The position numbers and the translations under genes were made by a program. This document shows, piece after piece, positions 48,301 to 58,989 of a stretch of 64,000 bases of DNA. This DNA comes from Balanoglossus misakiensis (Eukaryota; Hemichordata). How positions within the stretch are numbered: position 1 is the first letter of the stretch; each line of letters begins with the position of its first letter. The notes below the pieces were generated by a model. The model was not told the origin of the DNA. It searched no databases and was given only the letters and a program-made list of their open reading frames with translations. Location: assembly GCA_040954595.2 (NCBI GenBank), contig CM082593.2, forward strand, positions 8,308,001-8,372,000, given 5' to 3'.

Positions 48301-49619
48301 ATCGATCTGTACGGCTGGGAGGGTGGTTTGCTCGTGTTTGCGGGACTCTCAGCCCATCTATGCGTAGCCGCGGCACTCATGAGGCCTTTGAGAAAGAGAC
48401 AATCAGAACCCAGTGTTAAGAATTCACCAAATTTGAGTTCTGAAGACAATAAGGAGACGGGAGAACCGCACAAACCGGAAGAGGTTCCACTCGCAAATCT
48501 CGACGAGTTTGATGGAAGCAATTCGGGAAAGACAAGAGCCCGAATACAGTGCACAAGTATAGTCGAATTCTTTGACTGTGACAAACTTGTGAAACACTCG
48601 TACTATTTACTTTATTTGGTCACATTTGCTTTGTTTTCCTTCGGACAAATAATCTCAGTGGTTCATTTAGCCCCACGCATCAATAGCGTTGGCCAATCGA
48701 AAGACCGAACAGCTCTCCTTCTTTCACTGTACGGTGCAGGAAACATCATTGGAGCGCCCTCGTGGGGCACCTTCATCAATAACTTCGCGAAGGTTCACGA
48801 CAACATCGACATATTTATGGCTGCTGTTTACATGTTGTATGGAGTTACAGTTTTGCTGCTCCCCATGGCAACAGACACGCTGTCCATAGCTGTCTTCGTC
48901 GTCGCACTTGGCTTTGAAAGGGGTTCATTTTCTGCACAAACCCCTGTTCTGGTAAGAAGGTTGGTTGGAAATGAACTCTTTACCACTGCGTATGGATGGG
49001 CTCTCTTAGTTGCCAGTTTTGGGCAGCTTACTGGGGCGCCGATTTCAGGTGAGTCTGACAGTGACTTATGTTTCTCTGATAGCGGCTGTTTTAACATGTT
49101 TGTGTGAATTTTTAGGACCTCTTTGGTATATTCTTTAACCATTCTCAGTGTAGCAAACATACAAAGTAGATCTGGTACAATCTACTGTAAAACAGGAAAT
49201 TTGTTTACGAAACATTTTTACGAAATTTTTTATTTTCACGTTTTTGGGGGCTCTCGCTTAGTTCGTGAAAATTTATCGTTCGCGAAAATTTCCCGTTTTA
49301 CAGTATTTATGCCTTTTTTTTCCCCCACTGAAATATTGTTCAAGTGAATCCATTACTTTTATATGAAGCTGATAAAGTATACTCTTGTCACTAGTAAGAG
49401 TATACTTGTGGATCCTTTTCTGCAGAGTGAAGAATTGACTCTCAAATTTCTTTTGTTTCTTAATTTACAGGCTTCATCGTCGATCACACTGGCAGTTATG
49501 CTTACTCTTTCTACTTAGCTGGTTCTTTGATGATTTTAAGTGGATTGGGACTTTTGGCTGCAGCTGGTCTTGCAAGAAAATGTGATTGCATGTTGGCGAG
49601 TCACAGCACTGATTCCTGA
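45393..49619 (+). CDS. Monocarboxylate transporter-like (SLC16, major facilitator superfamily)
   Basis: Exons 45393-45606, 46359-46502, 48158-49048 and 49471-49619 join as phases 1, 1, 1 to 465 residues, a normal SLC16 length. The TM1 signature EEGGWGW follows a short acidic N-terminus. The TM5 signature reads FYFKKRYSLASGLAFTGIG. The sequence predicts 6+6 membrane helices, with a hydrophilic loop (about residues 210-260, SEPSVKNSPN to GKTRARI) between the halves. The last helices read AYSFYLAGSLMILSGLGLL. The family carries monocarboxylates or related small metabolites across the plasma membrane, often proton-coupled. Substrate and subfamily (A9/A12/A14-type or other) cannot be fixed. An acceptor at 45373 shows a 5' untranslated exon upstream. 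The second intron contains two family A elements. Confidence 0.93.
45936..46117. repeat. Long hairpin with 80-base arms
   Basis: CTGTGAGTTACCAGAATCAT pairs with ATGTGATTCTGGTAACTCAC. Pairing extends outward through CGGCCGCTATGGCC-like sequence, with a centre CTCGGCCTGCGGCCTCGAG. First transporter intron. Confidence 0.75.
46533..47701 (+). mobile_element. Family A TTAA element split by an 800-bp insertion
   Basis: Left half 46533-46757 and right half 47561-47701 are the two parts of one family A copy. The sequence between is foreign and contains a strong hairpin (47396-47558). Lies in the second transporter intron. Confidence 0.75.
47396..47558. repeat. Long hairpin with 75-base arms
   Basis: ATTCCCCCGTATT with AATACGGGGGAAT at the ends, then CGTGATTCCCCGTATAGC with its complement. 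The centre is CTCCGAGCCGCAGGCTCGGAG. Inside the insertion that splits a family A copy. Confidence 0.8.
47698..48053 (+). mobile_element. Family A palindromic TTAA element, abutting the split copy
   Basis: Full copy whose left TTAA (47698-47701) is the right TTAA of the preceding copy. Ends about 100 bases before a transporter exon. Confidence 0.88.
49183..49305 (+). mobile_element. Family D element, internally deleted
   Basis: Both termini (CTACTGTAAAACAGG, CCCGTTTTACAGTA) are kept, but the middle is missing. Last transporter intron. Confidence 0.7.
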
Positions 49620-49680
49620 TGAGGTGTGTTTCAAATCATGATATTGCCTCTCTGTCATCTGCTGTTTACTAGTATTTCAA

Positions 49681-50031
49681 TAGGGACAAAGTCTCTCTCT
49701 CGCTGCCCTTTTTTCCATTAATTATGTTTGATACAAGACACCGTTTATGTTTAACATGTGGATATATAGTGAATCAAGGTTTGACCACTCACAACTTCCA
49801 TCCTGTTTGTAGGATATGAGAGTAATAATCTCGCCAAAATGAATAAACGGTAAACATCGATTATTCATTTTGGTGAGTTTTTTCACTCTCGTGTCTACAA
49901 GTGGGATGGAAGTTGTGTGTGGTTGAATGTTGATTCACTATATATCCACATGTAGAATAACATAAACAGTGTCTTGTATCAAACATAATTAATGGAAAAA
50001 GGGCAGCGAGAGAGAGACTTTGTTCCATTAA
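49681..50031 (+). mobile_element. Family A palindromic element in the transporter 3' region
   Basis: Full-length copy. The left TTAA has decayed (TTCAATAGGGAC), the right is TTAA at 50028-50031. Lies 62 bases after the transporter stop codon. Confidence 0.85.
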
Positions 50032-51122
50032 GTAAGCATTGTTTATTTTAACTGAGAGTACTGTACAACAAGGAATTTACAGAAATATATTTAGTTTATG
50101 TAACTTTCACAGAAGTCAAATCTAAAGATATTTTATATATTTAAATTGAAACATATAGCCTCCTCCATTCTATAGAGAGGGAAATTTCACATTGTTTCAT
50201 AGAACTAACAAATTTTGGTTTCTATGCAATTTACAATACTCCTGACCTGACAGAGTTGTTGTTTTTATATTTGCAGAATAATTTAATTTTGATAATACAA
50301 GAAATGAGTTGTACAGAAGTTTTGTCCATTCCTACAAATCTGGGAAAACGGGTCATTTACATGAATTATACTAAAACATAATTATCAGATCTTCTGCAGA
50401 TGTATTGTTTTGATCTAATAATTGGATTTATTAGATTTGCAATATGGATTTAACTCCACTCTGGGTTACCAAAATATATGTCAGGATTTTTTCTTAACAG
50501 ACATTCAGGTAAGATTTAATATTTAATTTACACATGAAATGATTTTCAGTATCTTGTACTCAGGTGTAAAGCCCTGGAATAGAATTCCAATTATTTTATT
50601 ATATATGCTGTATTTCTTATTTTTTAGCCAATTATATGTCGATATTCTTCTGAGAAGTGAACATTTTGACCTAGTTTCTTAGTCAAGGTTAACTATAAAA
50701 ACTGGGAATGGACTCAAAGAGTAATTGCTTTATGTTCATACACAGGGATCTCTTCCTCCTTGTTTGGTAGTTGTGTTTGTTATGATTTTATCAAATAGAG
50801 AATCAGCTTAGAGCTGTTTTGTTTTTATATTTGTTTATAACAAGCAGTGTTTGTTTGTTTATAAATTTGTTCTTCAGATTATATTTGTGTATTGACAGTT
50901 ATATTCAACAAATTATATTTTATAAAGAAATCAAACCCATGCTTTGTTGTATGGAGTAAGTTCTAAATCCTCAATCACTGGATATATTTAAATAAGAACA
51001 CATTATATCGAGGGCAACATCACAATTTGAAGCCTGAATGAGGGAGGGTGATCTCTGACTGTATTATTGATGATTCCTTCCACTATGTTTTGTACTTTTT
51101 TATTGGAGGCCAACAGTACTGC

Positions 51123-51128
51123 AATAAA
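51123..51128 (+). terminator. Polyadenylation signal, probable long 3' UTR of the transporter gene
   Basis: AATAAA about 1.5 kb after the stop. If used, the 3' UTR would include the family A element at 49681-50031, placing a long hairpin in the mRNA. Confidence 0.35.
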
Positions 51129-52923
51129 CTACATTATTATTATAAGCTCTTTGTTCCATTTTGTCCATGTGTGTCTGCATTCTAGGTGTGATAGAATATG
51201 CTTGAACTGAGAACGCTTGCCTACTGTTTATACTTTTAAAAAGACTCTAATTTATCTCAGCACTTTGGTATTCAGATACAAGTAGTAAGTGTGTGAAATG
51301 AGTTAATTCTCAATTTGTAGGTCGCTGTCGATCACCTGCATTTCATCCAAGTCTGCCTGCCATTGTTTACAAATCCTTGTCATAAAAAACATCCTGTTTT
51401 AGAAGACTGGCATGTGGAGTGTGAATTCTGGCTGCATTCAATAGGTTTTTACTTTGTGCTAGGGGGTTAAAATTATAATCATTGCATTCTGGGTAAAAGG
51501 TCGACAACTCCCTGTCGTACGAGTTAGAAGAATTTATATGTTTACTGTTTTTCATAACTTCCTTTGGGCAAGCATTTGTTTTTGAAGTTAGCATATTAAA
51601 CTCATTAAACTTTTTTACATTTTTATTCCCTGAGTTTCAGAAAGACCCAGTTTCACATAAGCTTATGAACTTCTATTTTTCTAACATGGCAAAAATCGGC
51701 CATCTTGAAATGTGTCAACCATACGAGATTTTTATCACTCACCTAGGTAGCAAAATCTATTTATTCTTCTGCAGCCATGACCATGTCTTCTTCACAATGA
51801 TTACAAGTGACTACATTTGCAGTTTAACAACATTATTTGGAATAATTCATGCCTATGTATGGCTTAGGTATGTTATATGGCATAATACTAAAAGCTATTG
51901 TGTGCAAGGATTTACCAAAGAGCAAATTTCTATGAAGAAATGTCCACTGAAACTTGAATATTTTTTCTAAAAAGAAACTTTATTTTAAATTGTTTGTAGT
52001 GGTGTGTAGCATTATAGTTTTTCTCTGAAAATAAAACAATAGACATCGCTTGGGAAATCAATCCCTAGATGAGTAAATATTAAAAAAATTGTCTATACTA
52101 TTTTGTCCAACATCTTAAGAGTTGTAATTTTCTCATTTTGCATCACAATCACTTCCGAGTGAGTGCAATGAGACATGAACATTCAACAAGACATTGCTTC
52201 AGTGAACAATCCGTCTATTTCAATGTAACACATTCAAATTTTTTTCAACGCATGTAATGACAGGAAATCACTATTGCAAAGAAGAACCACTGTCCACACG
52301 AAATGTCCAGATATGATCATATAATTTACTTCGAAAAAGCACACATAAGCAAAGACAAACGATTATGTACAAAGTATATATATACAAACAAAATGAAAAC
52401 TTTCTCTGCGGTTTGACCTCTATATGCAAAATTCAGGCTTATATGCAAAATAAGTGAAAACATATGCAAATATAAAGTAAAATATGCAAATGCGACTCAG
52501 AGTATATCAATGTCCTTTTTTCCATTTTCAAATGGCCAACTTGATGTCATATTGGGCTTGTTCTATTAATTGTTTTAATTCTTTTTTTTTCCATTGTTCA
52601 ATAGCTCAGGTTAAGTTATTGGAGAGATACAGGATTGCCCCCACCTTTTGCACTTCAATAGACTTTATAAGTTCCTTGAGGCCTGCTGTTACTGGTCAAG
52701 CTTTGCCTAAAATCTGTGTTGTGGTCAGCCACTGAGATCAGAAATGCTTTGAGAAATGTCTGATTGATTATCCCAGCCTTAAATGTTCATACATATTCTT
52801 AGGTTGGAGCTCAGAGCCAGGTCTGACTTCTGTATATTGCTTTGCCTGTTCAGGCACATGATTTGTTTGTTTTGCAGTCTCATCAAATTGTAGGTGTCAC
52901 CTGGAGGTGTTTCCATGTATGAC

Positions 52924-55900
52924 TCAGTCCTGTGAGATTTCATGAGCGATGTCTGCCATTTGACTGTCAATCAATGCTGTTTCCAGTGTTGGTACATCAG
53001 CTGCTGCACCTTCCCTGTGCATCCATTCTTGTAACATGGCATAAACCTTGAGGAAAACCAAAAAGACAATTAAGGCTCTGCTTCTAGAAATGTTGCACCA
53101 ATCACATTAACGGGACAAATTGTAAGCTTATTTGTCACATTTGTAGCAAGATTCTTGGCCACAAACCAGGGTGTTCAAACAAATTGCACGATGTATAGAA
53201 AAACATGAAACCGCAACCATTTTAATAAATTACCTGCACTTGACTATATTTACGCGACCTTTTTTTTTTGGCTCGCGCGTATTTTGCGAGAATTTTATTG
53301 CTCGCGAAAATAACCCATTTTTGCAGTATGCAGCTTTAATGACAATGAGTACGGCATACAAGAGGGACAGAATAACTAAATCACTTCATGTGATTTCAAT
53401 CAGATACTCAGACAGAAGACAGGTAAACAGAGACCAAGATTTCCATCGAACAAGAACACATAGACACTTTGGAGAAGAGGAGCAAGGTGATAGCAGTATC
53501 TTCCAAGAATCGGAAAGAAAAAACTCAAAACACGTACCTGTTCGTGGTCTTTTCTAGGATATCTCTGCGCCAACTCATTCATATCCTCACTAGTAAAGCC
53601 TAGTCGATTGGCAAAGACATACCAATCTCTAGCACTGGCTCTGGTGGCTATAGTGTCCATGATGTCACTCGTAATAGCAATACGTCTTCGCGGTGACTGT
53701 AGCAATTACAATCAAGAGAGAAAAGTCAATCGTTGGGAAAGGTGTATATGCAAGTTTGTAAAAGTGTGTTGAGAATAAAATAATTTCACATGAATGGTCT
53801 TCTGTGAGTGAGAAGTCGTTGAGAGATGGAAAGTAGAACAACCTTAAAGGTATACAGTCACCTCTAATTTACATACGCCCATATATGGCAGAAATGGTGT
53901 ATTTGAGCGGTCTAAAAAACATATGGTGGCACTCTTTTTTCGCGTGTGCCACCCACTGAAAATCTATGATTGGCTAGATCTCAATGTGCCATGGTAACTA
54001 TAGCTAATTTTCCATTGGTGACCGTATACCTTTAAAGGGACATTAGCTGCAACTTTGTCTTTATTTTCAGTATTTTTATTCTGTGTACATAATCCATCTA
54101 AAATTACGGATGATACTTGGAACAGTGACTGTACTTACTGGTTGTTGTAAGCTTGGTGGCTTTGAGTCCAGATGTTGTTCTGGTGGCGTTTGTCTGGGAG
54201 TGGGTCTGGGAGCAGGCTTTGGTCTCGGCCGTCGCTCAGATTTCTTCGAGTCCTGGCTTTTCTTGTCTCCATCTTGGATTTGTTGTGGAACAATCGAGAA
54301 TGACAAGCATGCCTGTAGTTTAGTGTATGGCAGACCTTTCAGCCAATAAATGAACTGATCTTCATCAATGTATCCTTGCTGTTTTGTGTCGATTTCTGCC
54401 ATCAAGACCTTGACATTGCCAGCAATTGTTTCCTGAAATGAAGAAATGACTCAAGATAAAGATACTGTAAACCGGGAAATTTTCGCGACAGGAAATTTTC
54501 TCAATATCATAAGAGGCAACGATTAAAGTTCGCATTCTCATATTTCACTTAACTGCATCGTTATCGCCGAAAAACATTTTACACCAACTTTTTATTTTTG
54601 GCTCTCGCCAAGTTCACGAAAATTTCTCGTTTTACAGTAGACTTATCGAATTATCGCATGATTCCAGAGACAATCAAGACAAGTTTTAAAGTCCCACACT
54701 GCACAGGACTACTCCACTGATAATAGGTTATAAAATATGGTATCAGATACATTAGAATTGATATATTACCTGGTTTTCATCATCATATACACTTGATAAT
54801 ATTCTTGTAAGAGCCACTTTATCAATGACATCATTGTTATTCAAACTCTTGAAGAGGGCTGTAATTGAAAATCAGATGGATAAAAAAAAATCTCTTATGG
54901 TGAAGCGAAACATTTCAGGGTCCTATATTTATGTTCAAATAATTAAAAATGTACTGTTTGTAGTCAAATACCAAGAGATAGTTTCAGGGTGATAGAAGTT
55001 CTTTTTGAGCTCTGCTGCAGCAGCACATAGGTTTTGCAAAGTCATATCAAAATATGTCCCATCCAATGAGGATTATGTTTCTAGAATATCTGTGTGAAAT
55101 TTCTTCGGCAAATTCCAATCTCGATCACGTTGATCACAAAAAATCTATTCTCTTCCAAATTAACTAAACGGAATTTGCAGGAGATATTTCACAGAATCAT
55201 TTCCTCATTGGCTGGGGCATATTTTAGCTAAATACTTTCAACTGTGAAGTAGTTACAGGGCGCGACAAGTTTCTGCCCAAAGCGCCCTCGTGTGACCATT
55301 TGGTGCCATTTTGGTGGTCCACTGTATGTTTCCCAGAGTCAAGTGTGGGATTCATTTGTCAACTGTTTTTGATATTCAACAGGCCGTTTTCAAGTCCCCA
55401 CTTCACACCCACCCCTCAATTAGTGCCTGAAGTATATGGGTACTACCGTTCTTACTTTTGGATGTCCATCTTTCCATTTGTTACTATGACAGACAGAATT
55501 GTATTTTAAAGCCCACTGAATGTACAACGATGTTAGTCAGGGCTTGCATTTGAAATTCTATTTTTTATATGCAGTGCACACAAAAAGCCCCAAAAATTTG
55601 TGTGAAATTGTATTTGAATTACGTGCAATAAAGTAACAATCGACAAGCAGGCTTTTAGATAAGGAACAACTTGAATGACACAAAAAATGAACTTACAATT
55701 TAGCAAATGAAGTACAGAAACATCATGAAAGAGATGGCGTTCTCCCCCCCCCCCCTCCACTACGCATTAGAACAGACAAGGTAGCGAATTCTTGTGTTAT
55801 CTTCAAGGAAAATGACCGGGAAGCCCTACTTGCTTTGTTATATCTAATGGTTTCTGCGTGCATAAATTATAGCGCCGACACATGCTAAGTTTGTGGCCTA

Positions 55901-58676
55901 GGTTACCGCACATACATCAATGTGCGTCCTGCTACAGCATACAAGCGCGCGTACGCATACAGGGCGCCCGACCGACCAACCTTGACAAGGCGCCCCAGGC
56001 ATCCTTGCTCGTTCTGTTATCTTTCAATGGATTTTTTTTTGCGCGCATGTCACGCAACTGTGACAAACTATTTTCACGCACCCATTGTGGTTTTGCGTGA
56101 ACCTGAGCCCTGGTTAGTATAGTGTAATGGTGATTAACTTTGCCGCATTCAGTCCAGCTTATGATTATTGTGGATCAGAAAGAGAGAGTGAGAGAGACAG
56201 ACAGAGAGAGAGAGAGAGAGAGACAGAGAGAGGGGAATACAGAACCCACTGTTACCTTAGAGATGAATGTATTCATGACGTCTCCACACACACCACTTTA
56301 ACTTCACACATGAATTTTCTATGATATGAGATAACATGCATGGTGTTGACAGAAAGACACATTCCCTTAAAGGTATACGGTCACCTCCAATTTACATATG
56401 CCCATATATGGCTGATATGGTGTCTATGAGTGTTCTAAAGGACATATGGTGGCGCTCTTTTTTCGCATGTGCCACCCACTGAAAATGTGTGATTGGCTAG
56501 ATCTCATTTTGCCATGGTACATGTAACTGTAGCTATATTTGCATAGGTGACCGTATACCTTTAACAGTCAGACTGAAAAGCTTAAAGGGACTTTAGCTGT
56601 AACTTTTGGCTTTATTTTGAGTTTTTTTGTTCTGGGTATCCAATGCAATGTCTTGTTCTACTCCAAACAGCATGCTATTGTATACCAAATACTCTGTTTG
56701 TCAACATAGCCTGTATGTGTGTAACGGTCATTGTTATTGTTGAAAAATGAATTCTACTGAATTCGAATTTCGTACAATAACAATTCTCAGCTGACTATAC
56801 ACATATACCGTGTATGTTGTGTTAAATAAGCTGGATACTGGGCATTTCATCTTGCTTCCGGGATTTGAACAAGAAACTGCAGTAGCTAATCCACAAAACG
56901 AAAATACTGAAAACAGCAAAAAGTTACAGCAAATGGAGCTCTAATTAATGAAAGGAGAGGGTACCACAAGTATTTAATCTTTCATTTTTCATGTATAATT
57001 TTCGTGATAACATTTGTAAGAAATGTGTCACAAACAAGCAAAGTGTAATTTTCTCACATGTAGTTATGACACTGTTATCACAAACTAGAATCATTCAATG
57101 ATTGTTATAGAAATATGCAATACAGGTAACATTTGTATTTGGACCTCATCACCTATTCAGGCAAATACTTGAGTACAGCTGCCTATAAAAACCAACAGAA
57201 TTTTTGGCTTACCTCGCGTTTTGTTATCAATATTTGCATTTTCAAACCATTTAGCAGCATTACAGTAAGTCTGAAAAGTGATACCTTGCACGTCGTTCCG
57301 GGGTAAGTGATGTAGTATCTAATGAAATCAATAAAAAAACACCATTAAAAACTATTAACTTCAAAGTTGTTCACAGATCTGATCTGTGAACAACTTTTTT
57401 TTAAAATTGTGGGAAATTTTCGACTGTACTGATATTTCTTTAATTTTTGACCATTTTGTCATAAATGTGTGTTATCTCGATATACTATTAGGCGATATCA
57501 TTTAATAAACAGAATTAAAAGCAAATGAGATTACAACGTATTTAAAGCTTAATTTTTTTTGTATCCAGTGGAAGCTCATCCTTTTTTAACAGTATACATG
57601 TCTGTAACCCGAGGGATTGTGAGTCACCCCTCAAAACAGACTGTTACCACAGGCCGAGGGAAACAGTCTGTATTATGGTGACTCACAGTCCCGAGGGGTA
57701 ACAGACGTATGCTGTTGCCTGAAAAGCCAGTCAATATTTGTTTTGTAACACACCTCATCCACAGCCATGCATGAGAACTCACCATACACAAAGTGAGCGG
57801 GCATCATTTTTCGGAACTGATGCCCAGCAGGCAACAGCACAAAAAGAACGCACACCATGTGACTATCAATTAATGAATGAGAACACAGTTTGCGGATGAG
57901 GTGTGTTACAATACAATCTGGTACATCTCACCTTTTTTAGGATTTCATCCTTGGTTACACGTGACTGTGCAAGTCTCTCCTGGGTAAGAATTCCATCACT
58001 GTTGTTGTTAGACAGCAAACAGAATCTCTTCCATAACCTTTCTACTTCAACCACTGGCACTACAGAAAAATCAGCACACTTTTGATGGAATATGTTCTGC
58101 TTGGAGTTAAGAGTGAAATCACAATCACATATATAACTGTTGACTGCAATCCTTGGATGAACATTATCATGGAGACTGAACTGCAAGTCAATGCAGAATT
58201 CAAATCATTTGAAATGATCAACAATTGTGCAAATGTATAGACCATATGCACAAACCAGAATTATATCATATCAAGCTACCGTCCAACATTCTGATTGTAC
58301 GAGAGCTCAATCCAGCGATGGTAAATACTGTTTTACCACGGCTGGCAGTGGTAAAACGGGCCCCTGAACGAGCATGCAGCGGGGAAAATGTGCGGTTAAA
58401 CCAAAAGAGTCAGCAATCTCTGCCTTTTAACCTCAAAATAACAATAACAAAATTGTTATACTCTTGCTGTTGTAATCTTCTTTGTTTTGTAGTTTTGCTT
58501 TAAGATCTGGTTGCACTCCACTGTCAGAAGTGTGAACATACTTTGAGTACTGACAACGAGTACTTACGCTTTAACGTTTGTGAATGAGCGTTGATCCAAT
58601 TCCTTGCAGACGGGTGAGTGACCTCCGCAACAATACTACCATCATTGTCGTAAAAAGTACTTGACAGAGCACCCAT
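52924..58676 (-). CDS. EF-hand / death-domain protein with N-myristoylation motif
   Basis: Seven minus-strand exons: 58676-58568, 58059-57932, 57318-57213, 54858-54770, 54432-54139, 53696-53538, 53046-52924. All phases agree, giving 335 residues. The N-terminus MGALSS fits N-myristoylation and is preceded by an in-frame stop. Residues 40-180 form a calcineurin-B/CIB-like EF-hand array (SNNNSDGILTQE, FKSLNNNDVIDK, DTKQQGYIDEDQ), with loops degenerate at key calcium positions. A basic Pro-rich linker (RPRPKPAPRPTPRQTPP) could bind SH3 domains. Residues 243-320 are a clear C-terminal death domain: RDWYVFANRLGFTSEDMNEL, then VYAMLQEWMHREG, DVPTLETALID and MADIAHEIS. I know of no vertebrate protein with this combination. 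Likely a membrane-anchored adaptor in death-fold signalling; that role is inferred. Introns hold several TTAA elements. Confidence 0.88.
53230..53330 (+). mobile_element. Family D element fragment
   Basis: Right part with TTTATTGCTCGCGAAAATAA and a degraded terminus. Last intron of the EF-hand/death gene. Confidence 0.6.
53844..54035 (-). mobile_element. Family C TTAA element, abutting a family E element
   Basis: Complete copy in opposite orientation. Its right TTAA (54032-54035) is followed directly by a family E terminus. Intron of the EF-hand/death gene. Confidence 0.85.
54032..54110 (+). mobile_element. Family E element, left-end fragment
   Basis: TTAAAGGGACATTAGCTGCA followed by the TTTTCAGTATTTTTATTCTG segment. 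Abuts the family C copy on its left. Confidence 0.5.
54462..54640 (+). mobile_element. Family D element
   Basis: Complete but diverged copy (TACTGTAAACCGGGA to CGTTTTACAGTA) in an intron of the EF-hand/death gene. Confidence 0.7.
56177..56235 (+). repeat. (AG)n-rich tract
   Basis: AG repeat interrupted by ACAG units. Intron of the EF-hand/death gene. Confidence 0.85.
56367..56564 (-). mobile_element. Family C TTAA element
   Basis: Complete copy with TTAA at both ends. Intron of the EF-hand/death gene. Confidence 0.85.
56583..56944 (+). mobile_element. Family E element, shorter copy
   Basis: Starts TTAAAGGGACTTTAGCTGTA and ends with the complement, GTTACAGCAAATGGAGCTCTAA. It lacks the GC-rich hairpin found in the 2094 copy. 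Confidence 0.6.
57364..57397. repeat. Perfect 34-bp palindrome
   Basis: AAAGTTGTTCACAGATC and its exact complement, essentially without a loop. Confidence 0.75.
57598..57712. repeat. Long hairpin
   Basis: TCTGTAACCCGAGGGATTGT pairs with ACAGTCCCGAGGGGTAACAGA, followed by inner CAGACTGTT/AACAGTCTG. Intron of the EF-hand/death gene. Confidence 0.7.
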
Positions 58677-58737
58677 AGCAGATTTGAATTATATCTTCTT
58701 TGCAGAGTTGTACAACCTTCTCTTCTGGATACACCTG
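58677..58737 (-). other. 5' untranslated part of the EF-hand/death first coding exon
   Basis: On the minus strand an acceptor (TCTGTTTACAG) opens the exon at 58737, 61 bases ahead of the ATG. A TAA in frame with the ATG lies between them. At least one upstream untranslated exon is implied but not located. Confidence 0.45.
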
Positions 58738-58907
58738 CTGTAAACAGACCATTTATATCAGAGTCTCAGATGAAACAACTCTTTTGTAGTACCAAGAACA
58801 CTCAGCCAAGATGTTGAGATTCATTGCCTGATATACTCTGTACATGTATATAGCTCTTTAACTTTAGCAACATGACATGATAGGGGTTTATTTACAAATT
58901 ATGCATA

Positions 58908-58989
58908 CTGCACTTTTTGCATTATTTTCATGTTTTTTACTTTACAACTTAGATTTGGCCATCTACATGTAAAAAAGCTTACTGATAGG
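58908..58989 (+). mobile_element. Family B element remnant
   Basis: Matches the left part of family B (GCATTATTTTCATG, then AAGCTTACTGATAGGT). It is interrupted at 58990 by a piece of another inverted-repeat element that also occurs at 41561. Confidence 0.6.

Larger units (their letters stand above)
49620..52923. other. Convergent intergenic region, transporter to EF-hand/death gene
   Basis: Contains a complete family A element (49681-50031), AT-rich 3' UTR-like sequence and an AATAAA at 51123. Open frames near 51665 and 52484 lack recognisable homology or splice context. I see no further gene. Confidence 0.5.
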
